Origin: a virus
Virus record (IMG/VR): IMGVR_UViG_3300050014_000090
Location: 1-55,481 of that record
Strand: one strand, 5' to 3'
DNA: 55,481 nucleotides
The notes under the pieces were generated by a model. It saw only the letters and a program-made list of their open reading frames with translations. It did not search any database and was not told the DNA's origin. The first letter of the stretch is position 1. Each line of letters starts with the position of its first letter. The position numbers and the translations under genes are program-made. Below, one piece after another: positions 27,086 through 35,528 of this stretch.

Positions 27086-29035
27086 TCAAATCGGCCCGTA
27101 GGCCACGGTGCTGTCTCCGATTATAGTCACTGCATTCAACCCTTCGAGTTGCGCGTATGCCATGCCCTCGGCGTCAACGTTCTGAACTAATACTCGGGCA
27201 TTATACATCTTTGTGACGTCAGGAGTGAAGGTGAGGGAGAGCATGCGCCAGTGATCCATCTCGTCGGGAAGTGTTACCTCTACAAGCGCCGAGTCGCCGA
27301 ATCCATAGAGCGGGTCGGCCGACGGGTCGATGATTTGGAACTTGGCCGTGCCGCCGAGAAATTCCTTTTTCATGACGATTGATATGTTGAACGTGTCCCC
27401 GAGTTTGCCGAGGAATGTTGTGTCCCAATAGATCGGGAGGTTGGCTTGTTGGATCACAAATTGCCACGTTGGAACTCCTGCATAGGTCTCGAGCGTTTGC
27501 ATAAAAGAGTAGCCGCCGACGCACCATGTCCGATGCATGCCGAGGTTCCCGTTGTGGTCGTATGAGTCGTTTGAATACCACTGCTTTGTCGCGGCCATCA
27601 ACGGAACGCCGAGCGTCAGCGGGTTCCCAAGGGTCAGGCCGTAACATACGGCTTCATATTCGTTTATGAAGTCGACGACGTTGTTGTTGAACGCGCAGTT
27701 GATATAGGTATTTGACCCCCCGCCTGACGCCCCGAGGCTTGCTCCTTGGAACATACAATTATTGAACAGAGACGTGTCAATCCCGTTTATGCATGTGACT
27801 TCCATGTTCGCTATCGTGACGTTCTTGCCTTGAACTCCGGTGATATTTGAGATCCCTACATTCGCACCCACTATGACACAGTCTTGCATGAAGATTGAGC
27901 CGATCATGCTGTCGAGGAATGCGCCGTGCGTCGGGTCGGTTTGTGCGTTGACCGCCGTGCTCTTTGTGATAATAACGCCGCCGGGGTTGCTATAAAGCGC
28001 CGGGGAGCTGTTTCCTTGGATCGTGAAGGCGTTGATCACATACGAATCGGGGAGGCCGTGCGCGAGGTGCGCCCCACCTGCAAGCCATAAGCCACTAAGC
28101 GAATCAAACGTGCTCACCTCTGTCGCAAATAACGGGGCCGGGACTCCTGCCGCGACGGGAGCGTTGATATAGATCGGTCGGGAGACGTGCGCGACAATCT
28201 CGCCGATAATTCGATTCTCTCCGAGAGCTTCGGTGAGTGTGATCGTTTGCGTGGCTGAATTATACGAATAGACTTCATAGATCCCGGATTGTGCTTCGTC
28301 AAACATTCCCTGATCGATTGAACTGCCAATGATTATCATGTCTCCACTGTTGATCATCAGGTCGTCCGCGACGGTGACGGTCGTGTCGCCGACTACCTGC
28401 GGAAGTGTGAGCGTCGTCTCGTTGGTTAGGTCATACCAACCGAATATCGAGCAGTTTGCGACCTTGATCAGGCCGCCCGGCGGCGTGTTGCCAAGGACGA
28501 GGATCGCGGCCCTGTGCGCCATGCCGATGGGAGTCGCGGCGATCGGATCGCTTGCTGAGTTTCCGATAAAGAGTGCTCCCTCGCCGGTGATCTGTGTCGA
28601 GTCCTGTATCGCCAGTGTTGGCGTCAGTGTGAACGGAGTGAGCGCCGTGCCGGTGATCGGTGAGGCCGTGGCAAAACATAGCGTGCCGTGGATCACGATC
28701 CCTTTGTGGCCGATGTTAAATGCTGACTCATCGAGATCAAAGTGAACGATGTCTCCGGCTGCGATCGATACGCCGTTGCCGTCCCCGGGAACCACGCCTC
28801 CGGCCCACGTTGCCGAGTCGCTCCATAGCATATCCCCACCACGCCCGCTCGAGGCGACCCCCGCGTCAGCGATGGCGGTTGCTACTCCTGCTTTCATCTC
28901 GGCCGTCACCACGTCGGGATAACAGCCCGGGTCGTATTGAACCGTCGGGTCGCGGACTGCAAGGACTTCCGAGCAATCAGCGTCGCCGTATTGCGTCGCT
29001 CCGACGCAGGTCGTGATTATAGTGACATCGGTCAT
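27086..29035 (-). CDS. Tail spike with G8 domain and beta-helix, 649 aa
   Basis: ATG 29035 (MTDVTIITTCVGATQYGDAD). Residues about 65-190 match the G8 domain layout: LWSDSATWAGGVVPGDGNGV, SIAAGDIVHFDLDE, and GIVIHGTLCF. The middle (about 190-470) has short repeating strands of a right-handed parallel beta-helix (ITKSTAVNA; FMQDCVIVGANVGI; VTIANMEVTCI). The C-terminal 150 residues form a beta-sandwich (LEGLNAVTIIGDSTVAYGPI end). Such spikes bind or cleave surface polysaccharide. It is the last large gene of the late operon. Confidence 0.75.
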   Translation of the reverse strand: MTDVTIITTCVGATQYGDADCSEVLAVRDPTVQYDPGCYPDVVTAEMKAGVATAIADAGVASSGRGGDMLWSDSATWAGGVVPGDGNGVSIAAGDIVHFDLDESAFNIGHKGIVIHGTLCFATASPITGTALTPFTLTPTLAIQDSTQITGEGALFIGNSASDPIAATPIGMAHRAAILVLGNTPPGGLIKVANCSIFGWYDLTNETTLTLPQVVGDTTVTVADDLMINSGDMIIIGSSIDQGMFDEAQSGIYEVYSYNSATQTITLTEALGENRIIGEIVAHVSRPIYINAPVAAGVPAPLFATEVSTFDSLSGLWLAGGAHLAHGLPDSYVINAFTIQGNSSPALYSNPGGVIITKSTAVNAQTDPTHGAFLDSMIGSIFMQDCVIVGANVGISNITGVQGKNVTIANMEVTCINGIDTSLFNNCMFQGASLGASGGGSNTYINCAFNNNVVDFINEYEAVCYGLTLGNPLTLGVPLMAATKQWYSNDSYDHNGNLGMHRTWCVGGYSFMQTLETYAGVPTWQFVIQQANLPIYWDTTFLGKLGDTFNISIVMKKEFLGGTAKFQIIDPSADPLYGFGDSALVEVTLPDEMDHWRMLSLTFTPDVTKMYNARVLVQNVDAEGMAYAQLEGLNAVTIIGDSTVAYGPI

Positions 29036-29045
29036 TTTTGATCCC

Positions 29046-29309
29046 CTACCATAAACGTGATATTGCGACGAACGCGACTGAGCCAACGATCGCAACGATC
29101 ACGCCGACCAGTGTCGTGATAATGAGTGATCGCTGTGCGTTCATCTTGTCAAACATTGAGTCCTTAAATTGCTCTTGCCCTTCGTCCTGTTTGTCAAGGT
29201 GATCCTTTAACTCTTTGTTGCCCGCCTGTAAGTCGTCAATACGCTCGTCATATCGGGCGCATTGATCCTCAAGTTTCATGACTCGCTGTTCAATGTCTTT
29301 TAAGCTCAT
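29046..29309 (-). CDS. Coiled coil with C-terminal membrane anchor, 87 aa
   Basis: Heptad-rich helix (LKDIEQRVMKLEDQCARYDE; LQAGNKELKDHLDKQDE) followed by one membrane helix (SLIITTLVGVIVAIVGSVAF). This is the layout of XhlA-type haemolysin/holin-associated proteins. It overlaps the transporter gene's stop. A lysis-accessory function is possible. Confidence 0.65.
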   Translation of the reverse strand: MSLKDIEQRVMKLEDQCARYDERIDDLQAGNKELKDHLDKQDEGQEQFKDSMFDKMNAQRSLIITTLVGVIVAIVGSVAFVAISRLW

Positions 29310-29803
29310 ATTGATACCCCCAATGCTAACCGAAGACCATACGCAAGCAAAAACGCAATCGCGGCGATGCCAAATGATAAGGTGATGCGTCGCGGAAACT
29401 CACTCCAAAAATACCGGTCTTCCGGCTTTGTTATATATTTTGTAAATCCAACGACCACGATAAACGCAAGGATAAGCGTTCCGATAAGTGCGTGTGCGTA
29501 TCCCGACAGGAGTAGGAACGGCAGGATAAGGATTATAGCGATTCCAAAATACATACCGCCAGTTCGCAGCGATGCACTTATGGGACTTCGCACATTTGTA
29601 TCGAAGCACTTTTCTGTATCCTTCTCGAGGTATTCGCTTGATGCCATGCTGAACGTTCCGGCGAGAGCGGTGATTAGCGCGGCCAAGGCGATCAGTCGCG
29701 TGTTCTGTAACGCGATGGTGAAGCCTGCGATCGCTGCGGTGATCTCAACGATTGAGTCATTAGTTCCCATCGTCATAGCGCCGAGATAACCCGGGTCAGT
29801 CAT
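29306..29803 (-). CDS. VIT1/CCC1-like metal transporter, 165 aa
   Basis: The N-terminal half carries the family signature: MGTNDSIVEITAAIAGFTIA, then LIALAALITALAGTFSMASS and EYLEKDTEK (GxNDxxVE; G-x-SMA-x-x-EY). Three further helices follow (FGIAIILILPFLLLSGYAHA; LIGTLILAFIVVVGF; LSFGIAAIAFLLAYGLRLAL), giving about five. It lacks a long metal-binding loop, like short archaeal members of about 170 aa. Family members move Fe or Mn. Its presence in a virus late operon is unexpected. Its ATG overlaps the DUF1003 gene's end. Confidence 0.8.
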   Translation of the reverse strand: MTDPGYLGAMTMGTNDSIVEITAAIAGFTIALQNTRLIALAALITALAGTFSMASSEYLEKDTEKCFDTNVRSPISASLRTGGMYFGIAIILILPFLLLSGYAHALIGTLILAFIVVVGFTKYITKPEDRYFWSEFPRRITLSFGIAAIAFLLAYGLRLALGVSI

Positions 29804-30230
29804 GTTTTACCAGCTCGAGCAATAATCTCGTTTGTTTAAGTAACTCCTCATCTTGTGCCGATAGGTGCTTGCCAACCTCGCCCAAATCATGATAACTCTT
29901 TTGCGTGGTGTTGAACTGTTCCTCTGCTTGCATCTCTGACTTTTTACCAAGGATGTTTTGCCCTACCATGATGATCGGCAGGATGGTTAGCGACAGGAAC
30001 GAAGATGTGAGCCACATTATGATCCAATACAAAGTATTCGGGAGCCATCCAAGTATCGCGCCTAAACCGATAAAGCAAATTATCGTAAATAGGTAAGCTG
30101 TCCACATTGAGCCTACGTGTTGAGTGAGGATAACCGCTAACCGTGCGTTAAACCCTGTTTGCTCTAGCTTGTAACGCTCATTTGTATTAACCGGCTTATG
30201 CGAGTGAGGTATGTGTTCGTAAAGTTTCAT
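29796..30230 (-). CDS. DUF1003-like membrane protein, 144 aa
   Basis: ATG 30230 (MKLYEHIPHSHKPVNTNERY) overlaps the upstream stop (ATGA), so I prefer it to longer starts. The core follows the DUF1003 pattern: two membrane helices around GSMWTAYLFTIICFIGLG and WIIMWLTSSFLSLTILPIIM, then VGQNILGKKSEMQAEEQFN and HDLGEVGKHLSAQDEEL. Family function is unknown; members often sit near metal or stress genes. Here it is coupled to the VIT-like gene. Confidence 0.75.
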   Translation of the reverse strand: MKLYEHIPHSHKPVNTNERYKLEQTGFNARLAVILTQHVGSMWTAYLFTIICFIGLGAILGWLPNTLYWIIMWLTSSFLSLTILPIIMVGQNILGKKSEMQAEEQFNTTQKSYHDLGEVGKHLSAQDEELLKQTRLLLELVKHD

Positions 30231-30853
30231 GGCAGTGTCGGGAGACCTCCAAATGTATGAGTCATTAAGGTGATAATGACGATGAACAGGAAAAAGGCGA
30301 CCGTCAAGGATGCGGTGATAATCTTCCATTGTAAATTACTTGTCGACTCCGCTTGCTTCTTAATAAAATCTACTCTAAGTGCTGCAATCTCCTGACCCGA
30401 TTCTCGTCTTGCTTCGGCAAGTCTATCAATGGCACGCTGCACACTTTCCAACGCAACACGTTCGACCTCAGCCATGCGAGCGGCTCCTGCTTGCTTCATC
30501 TCGGACATTCTTCTCTCTAATTCCGCGATCTCCGCTCGTATGTGAACCTCCCGGTTATCCGCCCGTTCTCTCACGGCCGTATCGCTTTCGACGTCACGTC
30601 CGATCCCATTGCGTTCTATCTGATTTTCCCGGTTTGCTATACTGATGTCCATCGCATCAACTTTTTTAACGAGTTCGTTTATTCCATGAGCTACATCATC
30701 GAGCATTCCGTTTTGTCGCTTGCTGTTCGTTTCATACGCCCTGAGCCGTTCGTCGTGCTGTCCGATAGCGATCTGACAGGTATTCACTCCGGTATTTATC
30801 TCATTGAGTTCTGTGCGGTGTATGTCGAGACGCTTGATTATCTCATCGTCCAC
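30227..30853 (-). CDS. Long coiled coil with membrane anchor, 208 aa
   Basis: I favour GTG 30853 (VDDEIIKRLDIHRTELNEIN) with GGGAGGGAG upstream; ATG 30952 would add 33 basic residues and overlap the beta-helix gene. Residues 10-170 are a charged coiled coil (ERVALESVQRAIDRLAEARR), ending in one membrane helix (IITASLTVAFFLFIVIITLM). It could be a spanin-like or membrane-tethering factor of the lysis cluster. Confidence 0.6.
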   Translation of the reverse strand: MDDEIIKRLDIHRTELNEINTGVNTCQIAIGQHDERLRAYETNSKRQNGMLDDVAHGINELVKKVDAMDISIANRENQIERNGIGRDVESDTAVRERADNREVHIRAEIAELERRMSEMKQAGAARMAEVERVALESVQRAIDRLAEARRESGQEIAALRVDFIKKQAESTSNLQWKIITASLTVAFFLFIVIITLMTHTFGGLPTLP

Positions 30854-30944
30854 TGTTCTCCCTCCCCATCGTTTTTGTTCCGTCGGGCCTTCTTTTTGCG
30901 TCGCCGTCGCCTCCCATCGTGCTTTTTGTCGCTTCCGGCCATGA

Positions 30945-32564
30945 TCAGGCATCGTAACTTGAGCCGTTTGGTGCTGTGCATTGGCTCCGGTTAAATCGTA
31001 TCCAATTCGGATTTATGTTTGATCCGCCCGCGTATGTGCATTTGATATTGTTCGCGGTCGTGTAGGCGGCATACCATGCCTCGTTGTTGGTGACTATGTT
31101 GGCGTTGACGAGGTTGTCCATGTAGATTCCATAGGCCGGTTTATAGCTCGAATAGCCGTTCTCAGTCCAAAAGTTATTTCCTGTGATAAAGTTGCCCTGC
31201 GTGAGCTGACCCCACATGGCGATATGCGAGTGAGCGTTGTTGGCGTCGAGGCTGTTCGTGTTGAAGTGATTGTTCTCGATATTGTTGCGATAAACGGTCA
31301 GGCTTCCCGTCGAGGAGCTGCTCAGTTGCATTCCATCATACCAATTATACCCGATCGTGTTGTTGTTGATGATGTTAGCCGACGCCCCGATCGATCCCGT
31401 TGCTCCGATGAGTTGCATCCCGATCCTGTTGTATTTGATCTGATTGTTAGTGATGATTCCTTGCGACCCAGTTGTCACGATCCCGGCGTTGCATGAGTTC
31501 CCGACATAACATCCCTCGATTCGATGCCCATATGAGTTGTCGCCGGAACTTACTGAGTTAATAAAGATCCCTGTATCCTTGCAGTGGCTGATATAAAGGT
31601 TGCGGAACGTGTCAAGGATTCCATCGTTGACGGTGATCGCATTTGAGCCGCTAACAATTGTCGGGAATGCGCCACGATTCGGAGGCGTGCCGCCGCCATC
31701 GAGGAACATCTCAGTCACAGTACACCAGCTCGCATTATCGAGCAGTATTATCGGGTTTGCGCCTCCGGCTGAATAGATACGTGTTCCCCATCCGAGACCT
31801 CTAAGTGTCGTTGATCCGGGCATGGTGATCGCGCCGTCCGTGAAAAAGTTTCCCTCGGACAAAAGCACCGTCCCGTTCCCGCGACCGAGGCCGCCATACG
31901 AGCCGCCCGGTGAGACTGCAATAAGGCCCGCGTTTATGATGTCCTCGGCGTGTGTATAACCGGCCGGTATAACTGCGTCGGCATTCGCACGGATCAGTGG
32001 AGATGCCGTGTCCGCCGCGATAACGTAGGTTGCTGACTTGGCTGCGCCGCCGTTGACAAAGTTCCGCATGTCGCGTATGTTCGCCGACGAGAGCGTGGAG
32101 GCATTATATGGAATCGTGACACACGCGAGCGGGATTTGCCACTTTTGTTGATATTCTTGAATCAATGTCGGCGGCTGCGGCGTCCCGCTGAGTGAACCGT
32201 TGCCTGCGGGATAGGTCGCGCCCGCAGTTCCCGGCATAACTTTCACGGTGATTCCCGCGCCGGTTCCCCATTTTAGCTCAAGGACGATCAGGTCGGCCCT
32301 CGAGCCGCTCTGACTTGTATTCACTCCCGGATTGAGCGCGAGTTGTGGGTTCCCGTCGTTAAGATAAAAGACCCCTTGAATCCACGCCGAGCCGCTGTCG
32401 ATTAAGACCTGTCGGTTCGCGCCGCCGGTCGTCGTGACCGCGAGTTGATTGACTACGTCCTGTGGGATAGCCATGACGCCGGTCGGCATCCAATATCGCG
32501 CCATTTGCGCCCACATATCCTCATTCATGGCCGTTGTATCAAACGGAAAACTTGTTTCAGTCAT
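30945..32564 (-). CDS. Tail spike with right-handed beta-helix, 539 aa
   Basis: The N-terminal 200 residues form a fibre base (AINEDMW/ MARYWMPTGVMAIPQ; VLIDSGSAWIQGVFYLND; RADLIVLELKWG). The C-terminal 300 show pectate-lyase/Beta_helix coils: TMPGSTTLRGLGWGTRIYSA, LYISHCKDTGIFIN, IEGCYVGNSCNAGIV, IINNNTIGYNWYDGM, VYRNNIENNHF. Such spikes recognise or degrade host glycans. It adjoins the lectin-propeller gene with a two-base gap. Confidence 0.85.
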   Translation of the reverse strand: MTETSFPFDTTAMNEDMWAQMARYWMPTGVMAIPQDVVNQLAVTTTGGANRQVLIDSGSAWIQGVFYLNDGNPQLALNPGVNTSQSGSRADLIVLELKWGTGAGITVKVMPGTAGATYPAGNGSLSGTPQPPTLIQEYQQKWQIPLACVTIPYNASTLSSANIRDMRNFVNGGAAKSATYVIAADTASPLIRANADAVIPAGYTHAEDIINAGLIAVSPGGSYGGLGRGNGTVLLSEGNFFTDGAITMPGSTTLRGLGWGTRIYSAGGANPIILLDNASWCTVTEMFLDGGGTPPNRGAFPTIVSGSNAITVNDGILDTFRNLYISHCKDTGIFINSVSSGDNSYGHRIEGCYVGNSCNAGIVTTGSQGIITNNQIKYNRIGMQLIGATGSIGASANIINNNTIGYNWYDGMQLSSSSTGSLTVYRNNIENNHFNTNSLDANNAHSHIAMWGQLTQGNFITGNNFWTENGYSSYKPAYGIYMDNLVNANIVTNNEAWYAAYTTANNIKCTYAGGSNINPNWIRFNRSQCTAPNGSSYDA

Positions 32565-32566
32565 TA

Positions 32567-34777
32567 TTATGTACCTCCTGTTGGCGGTGCTCGCTTATGG
32601 TCGCGAAGTACGACGCTAATCCCGGCGGGCATTGCCGACGGAACCGGATTAACGGGCACAAGTGTCAGGTCTTGCGGTGATGGCGGTGTCGTTGTCGGGC
32701 CTCCCGGCGTCGTGGTTCCTCCCGGTGCTGCGGGGATCACGCCGCCCGGCTGTGCCGCTGGCTCCGTCGTGGAGATAGACGCAAGGCCGCCGAGGTTCTC
32801 CCATGCATACCATGAGTCCCCGTTGCCATACGTGTGATAAATCTGACCGTCGGTTCCCGCGACAAAGACGTGATAGTTTGTCGCGTCCGCACAAACTCCC
32901 GGCCCGGTTCCTGTTGCGAGCGTCCCGCCTAACTCGAGCCATGCTGCGTCCCATGCGCCATCATTCCACTCGAGCATGTAAAGATGGCCGTTGTCCTTGC
33001 CCTGTGCAAAGACGGCGAGTTGCGTTCTTGATGGGATAGCGCCTACTCCGGGAGATGCGGTCGTTTGGAATCCTCCTTGTGAGAGGTTCTCCCAAGCCGA
33101 CGACCAACTGCCGCCGCTGCTCAATCTGTATTTGTGATAGACTGCGCCGTCTGTCCCGGTCACAAAGACGTCAAGCCGTCCCGTCGCAAATGAACACGCA
33201 CACGGCCCCGTCTCTGCGAGAAGCACTCCGCCGAGGCTTGTCCATGATCCCCAGGTGCTGCCGTTCCATTCTTTATACCAACAAGCGCCGTCGCCGCCTC
33301 GGCAAAAGACTGTCACCTCATTGGTCGCGTCGGAAGTCGCCCCGACCGCCGACGTGCTGACCCCCGCCAAGTTTTGCCACGCCCATCCGTTCGCGTTGCT
33401 CGCGTGATACACATTGTTCGTCGTGCCGGTGACAAATGCGTCTATCCGATCGCCGCCCCATGAAGCAGCGCCGACGCCTGCTCCCGAGTATGCGACTCCG
33501 CCGATGCTTTTCCAAACGCCCCATGTGCCGTTCTGTTGCTGTTTGACATAGACTTGATTATCGGTTCCTCGCACCAAGACGGCGAGTTCGTTGGTGTTAG
33601 GAGTGCAGGCCGCCGGAGTTGAACCTTCGTATCCTCCCGAAGTGAGGCTCACGACGCCGCCCCACGTTATCGTCAGGTCGTTGCCCCAATTGCCCGAGGC
33701 TCCCTTTGCATTATAATGATACACGCCCGTCTTTTTGGGACTCGGGATCACGCCGCTGAAATTGCCTTTGGCATCCGGCTGGATCGTCCCGATAGTTGTG
33801 AGGCCGCCGCTCGGATCTTTTTGCACAATCGACACGGCCGTCGCATCCGGTTTGTTTGCGATCCATCCTCCGGCATTCGTGACCCATCCCTGCACGCCGC
33901 TGATGCCGCTTGATTTGTTCACGTCGACCGTCGCCTTGTAGAGTGAAGTCGTCGGAGCGCCTGTGATTCCGCACCATATATGTTTACATGGACAGTTTGC
34001 GATGGGCGTTGTGCCGCCTCCGCCGTTAGGGACAACACCACCCGCCCATAGCGGAACATCATCAGCCCAATTGCCGCCGTTCGCAAGGTCTAGGACGGCG
34101 TTGTCCTCGCGCCACGAATAAAGGTAACAGCCACATGGGAACCCGCCACAGTTTGAAGCGTCGTTACATCCTGAGCCGACTTGTATGCAGTTGCCGATTC
34201 CATAACTATTCGCCACAGGCCCGTCGGAAGACACGGAGACTTGAAAATAATAGTTAGTATTCAACTGTAAATTATAGTTAAAATCAACATATAATGCGCC
34301 TTCACTCCCGGGACTCGGTGATATTTGAACGGGCCGACTGCTCCCTACTCCGAGGTAGAACTTCGCATCAAGATAACTCGCTCCGGCTATTTCGACGGAG
34401 AAGTGCCAAATCCCATGCTGAGTCAAGACTCCGTTGGTATAATCACACTCCTCATGGAGATAACCATAAAACGTGTCTGCTCCGGCCGACCACAGTTTGC
34501 CATCGTTGCCGACAAGATAGCCGTCGATAACACCGTTGACGGGCCACCATCGGGCGGTTCTAAGTCCGATTTGCCATGTGTGCTGAGTCGGATTGCTGAC
34601 GCCGGGAACTATTATCCCATCTTTTGCTCCCGTCAGCGGCCCCCACATCGGATGTCCCAATGAGTTAGTTCCATATTGATTTCGAGCCGCTTGGCCGTTG
34701 TAAGCAGATCCTCCAGTACCATAGTTTGTGATGGTCGGCGAGTTCTTGTCAAATTTATACCAAATGTACTGCGACAT
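32567..34777 (-). CDS. Receptor-binding protein with PLL-type beta-propeller, 736 aa
   Basis: Residues 1-220 resemble a carbohydrate-binding or sialidase-like sandwich. A middle Ig-like domain (SLYKATVDVNKSSGISGVQG; TGVYHYNAKGASG) leads to a propeller of about six PLL-lectin blades (about 385-690), each with the form 'x-D-x-F-V-x-G-T-D-x-x-VYHK...W...W-x-x-LGG', e.g. RLDVFVTGTDGAVYHKYRL and NYHVFVAGTDGQIYHTYG. A Pro/Thr/Gly tail closes it. The propeller should bind fucosylated or methylated sugars. Confidence 0.75.
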   Translation of the reverse strand: MSQYIWYKFDKNSPTITNYGTGGSAYNGQAARNQYGTNSLGHPMWGPLTGAKDGIIVPGVSNPTQHTWQIGLRTARWWPVNGVIDGYLVGNDGKLWSAGADTFYGYLHEECDYTNGVLTQHGIWHFSVEIAGASYLDAKFYLGVGSSRPVQISPSPGSEGALYVDFNYNLQLNTNYYFQVSVSSDGPVANSYGIGNCIQVGSGCNDASNCGGFPCGCYLYSWREDNAVLDLANGGNWADDVPLWAGGVVPNGGGGTTPIANCPCKHIWCGITGAPTTSLYKATVDVNKSSGISGVQGWVTNAGGWIANKPDATAVSIVQKDPSGGLTTIGTIQPDAKGNFSGVIPSPKKTGVYHYNAKGASGNWGNDLTITWGGVVSLTSGGYEGSTPAACTPNTNELAVLVRGTDNQVYVKQQQNGTWGVWKSIGGVAYSGAGVGAASWGGDRIDAFVTGTTNNVYHASNANGWAWQNLAGVSTSAVGATSDATNEVTVFCRGGDGACWYKEWNGSTWGSWTSLGGVLLAETGPCACSFATGRLDVFVTGTDGAVYHKYRLSSGGSWSSAWENLSQGGFQTTASPGVGAIPSRTQLAVFAQGKDNGHLYMLEWNDGAWDAAWLELGGTLATGTGPGVCADATNYHVFVAGTDGQIYHTYGNGDSWYAWENLGGLASISTTEPAAQPGGVIPAAPGGTTTPGGPTTTPPSPQDLTLVPVNPVPSAMPAGISVVLRDHKRAPPTGGT

Positions 34778-34778
34778 C

Positions 34779-35522
34779 TTATGTGCCTCTCATCCCTTTT
34801 CTGACGCCAAAGCGGTCGATAAGTCCTTGGAACGTTCCGTTAAAACTGCCTTTGACAAAAGAGCAAATATCATAGCCAATCCCGCAATAGAATAGGACGT
34901 TATCGCATAGAAGACCATACGCTCTCGCCTTGTTGATCAAATCGATATACCAGTTGACGCCGACGTTCATGCAGTCTGACATGCCGATACAAATCCCGAC
35001 TTCCTGAGCGCCCGCGCTATATGCGCTGCTCATTTGCATTATCGCTGAATTTGGTGACGGGGAGCAACCATCATCGCCGACAAATGTCCTGATATAATCG
35101 ACGTGCTTGTCGTTCATTGGATGGTTCCACGGATCGGCATACGCATTGATCTGACCGTCGTCAATGCCGTCATAATCCTGACCGCCCGGGCCGCCGAGGT
35201 TACAATATCGTAAGTAATTATTGACAACGCGAATAACGTCTCCACCACATCCCGCTCCTGCGATCATGTCCCATCCCAAGTTTTTAGCGGCATTGATAGC
35301 GCCGCCAAATTGCTCTCCTTGCGTCCCGGGCCCGTTCCCGGGATCATTAAAAGGATTCCACGTTGCATACGTGATTCCGGCATCGTGGATGAACCCGGGA
35401 TTCGGGATCGTCGACGTGTCTTGTGTGACAATGCCCGCCTCGTCAACGCCGCAATCTGCGAGCCAGCCTATATCGCTGATGCTTCCGCCTTGGCAAATGA
35501 TTCGTAGTCCGAGTTCTGTCAA
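34779..35522 (-). CDS. TIM-barrel-like tail protein, 247 aa
   Basis: Strands IICQGGSISDIGWL, AGITYATWNPFND, WDMIAGAGCGGDV, QEVGICIGMSDCMN and VLFYCGIGYDIC suggest a glycosidase-like barrel. It is paralogous to the N-terminal domain of the 391-aa protein at 21465. It lies between the tail hub and the lectin-propeller gene, and is probably a tail-tip glycosidase or binding domain. No catalytic pair can be assigned firmly. Confidence 0.6.
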   Translation of the reverse strand: MTELGLRIICQGGSISDIGWLADCGVDEAGIVTQDTSTIPNPGFIHDAGITYATWNPFNDPGNGPGTQGEQFGGAINAAKNLGWDMIAGAGCGGDVIRVVNNYLRYCNLGGPGGQDYDGIDDGQINAYADPWNHPMNDKHVDYIRTFVGDDGCSPSPNSAIMQMSSAYSAGAQEVGICIGMSDCMNVGVNWYIDLINKARAYGLLCDNVLFYCGIGYDICSFVKGSFNGTFQGLIDRFGVRKGMRGT

Positions 35523-35528
35523 TTACTT

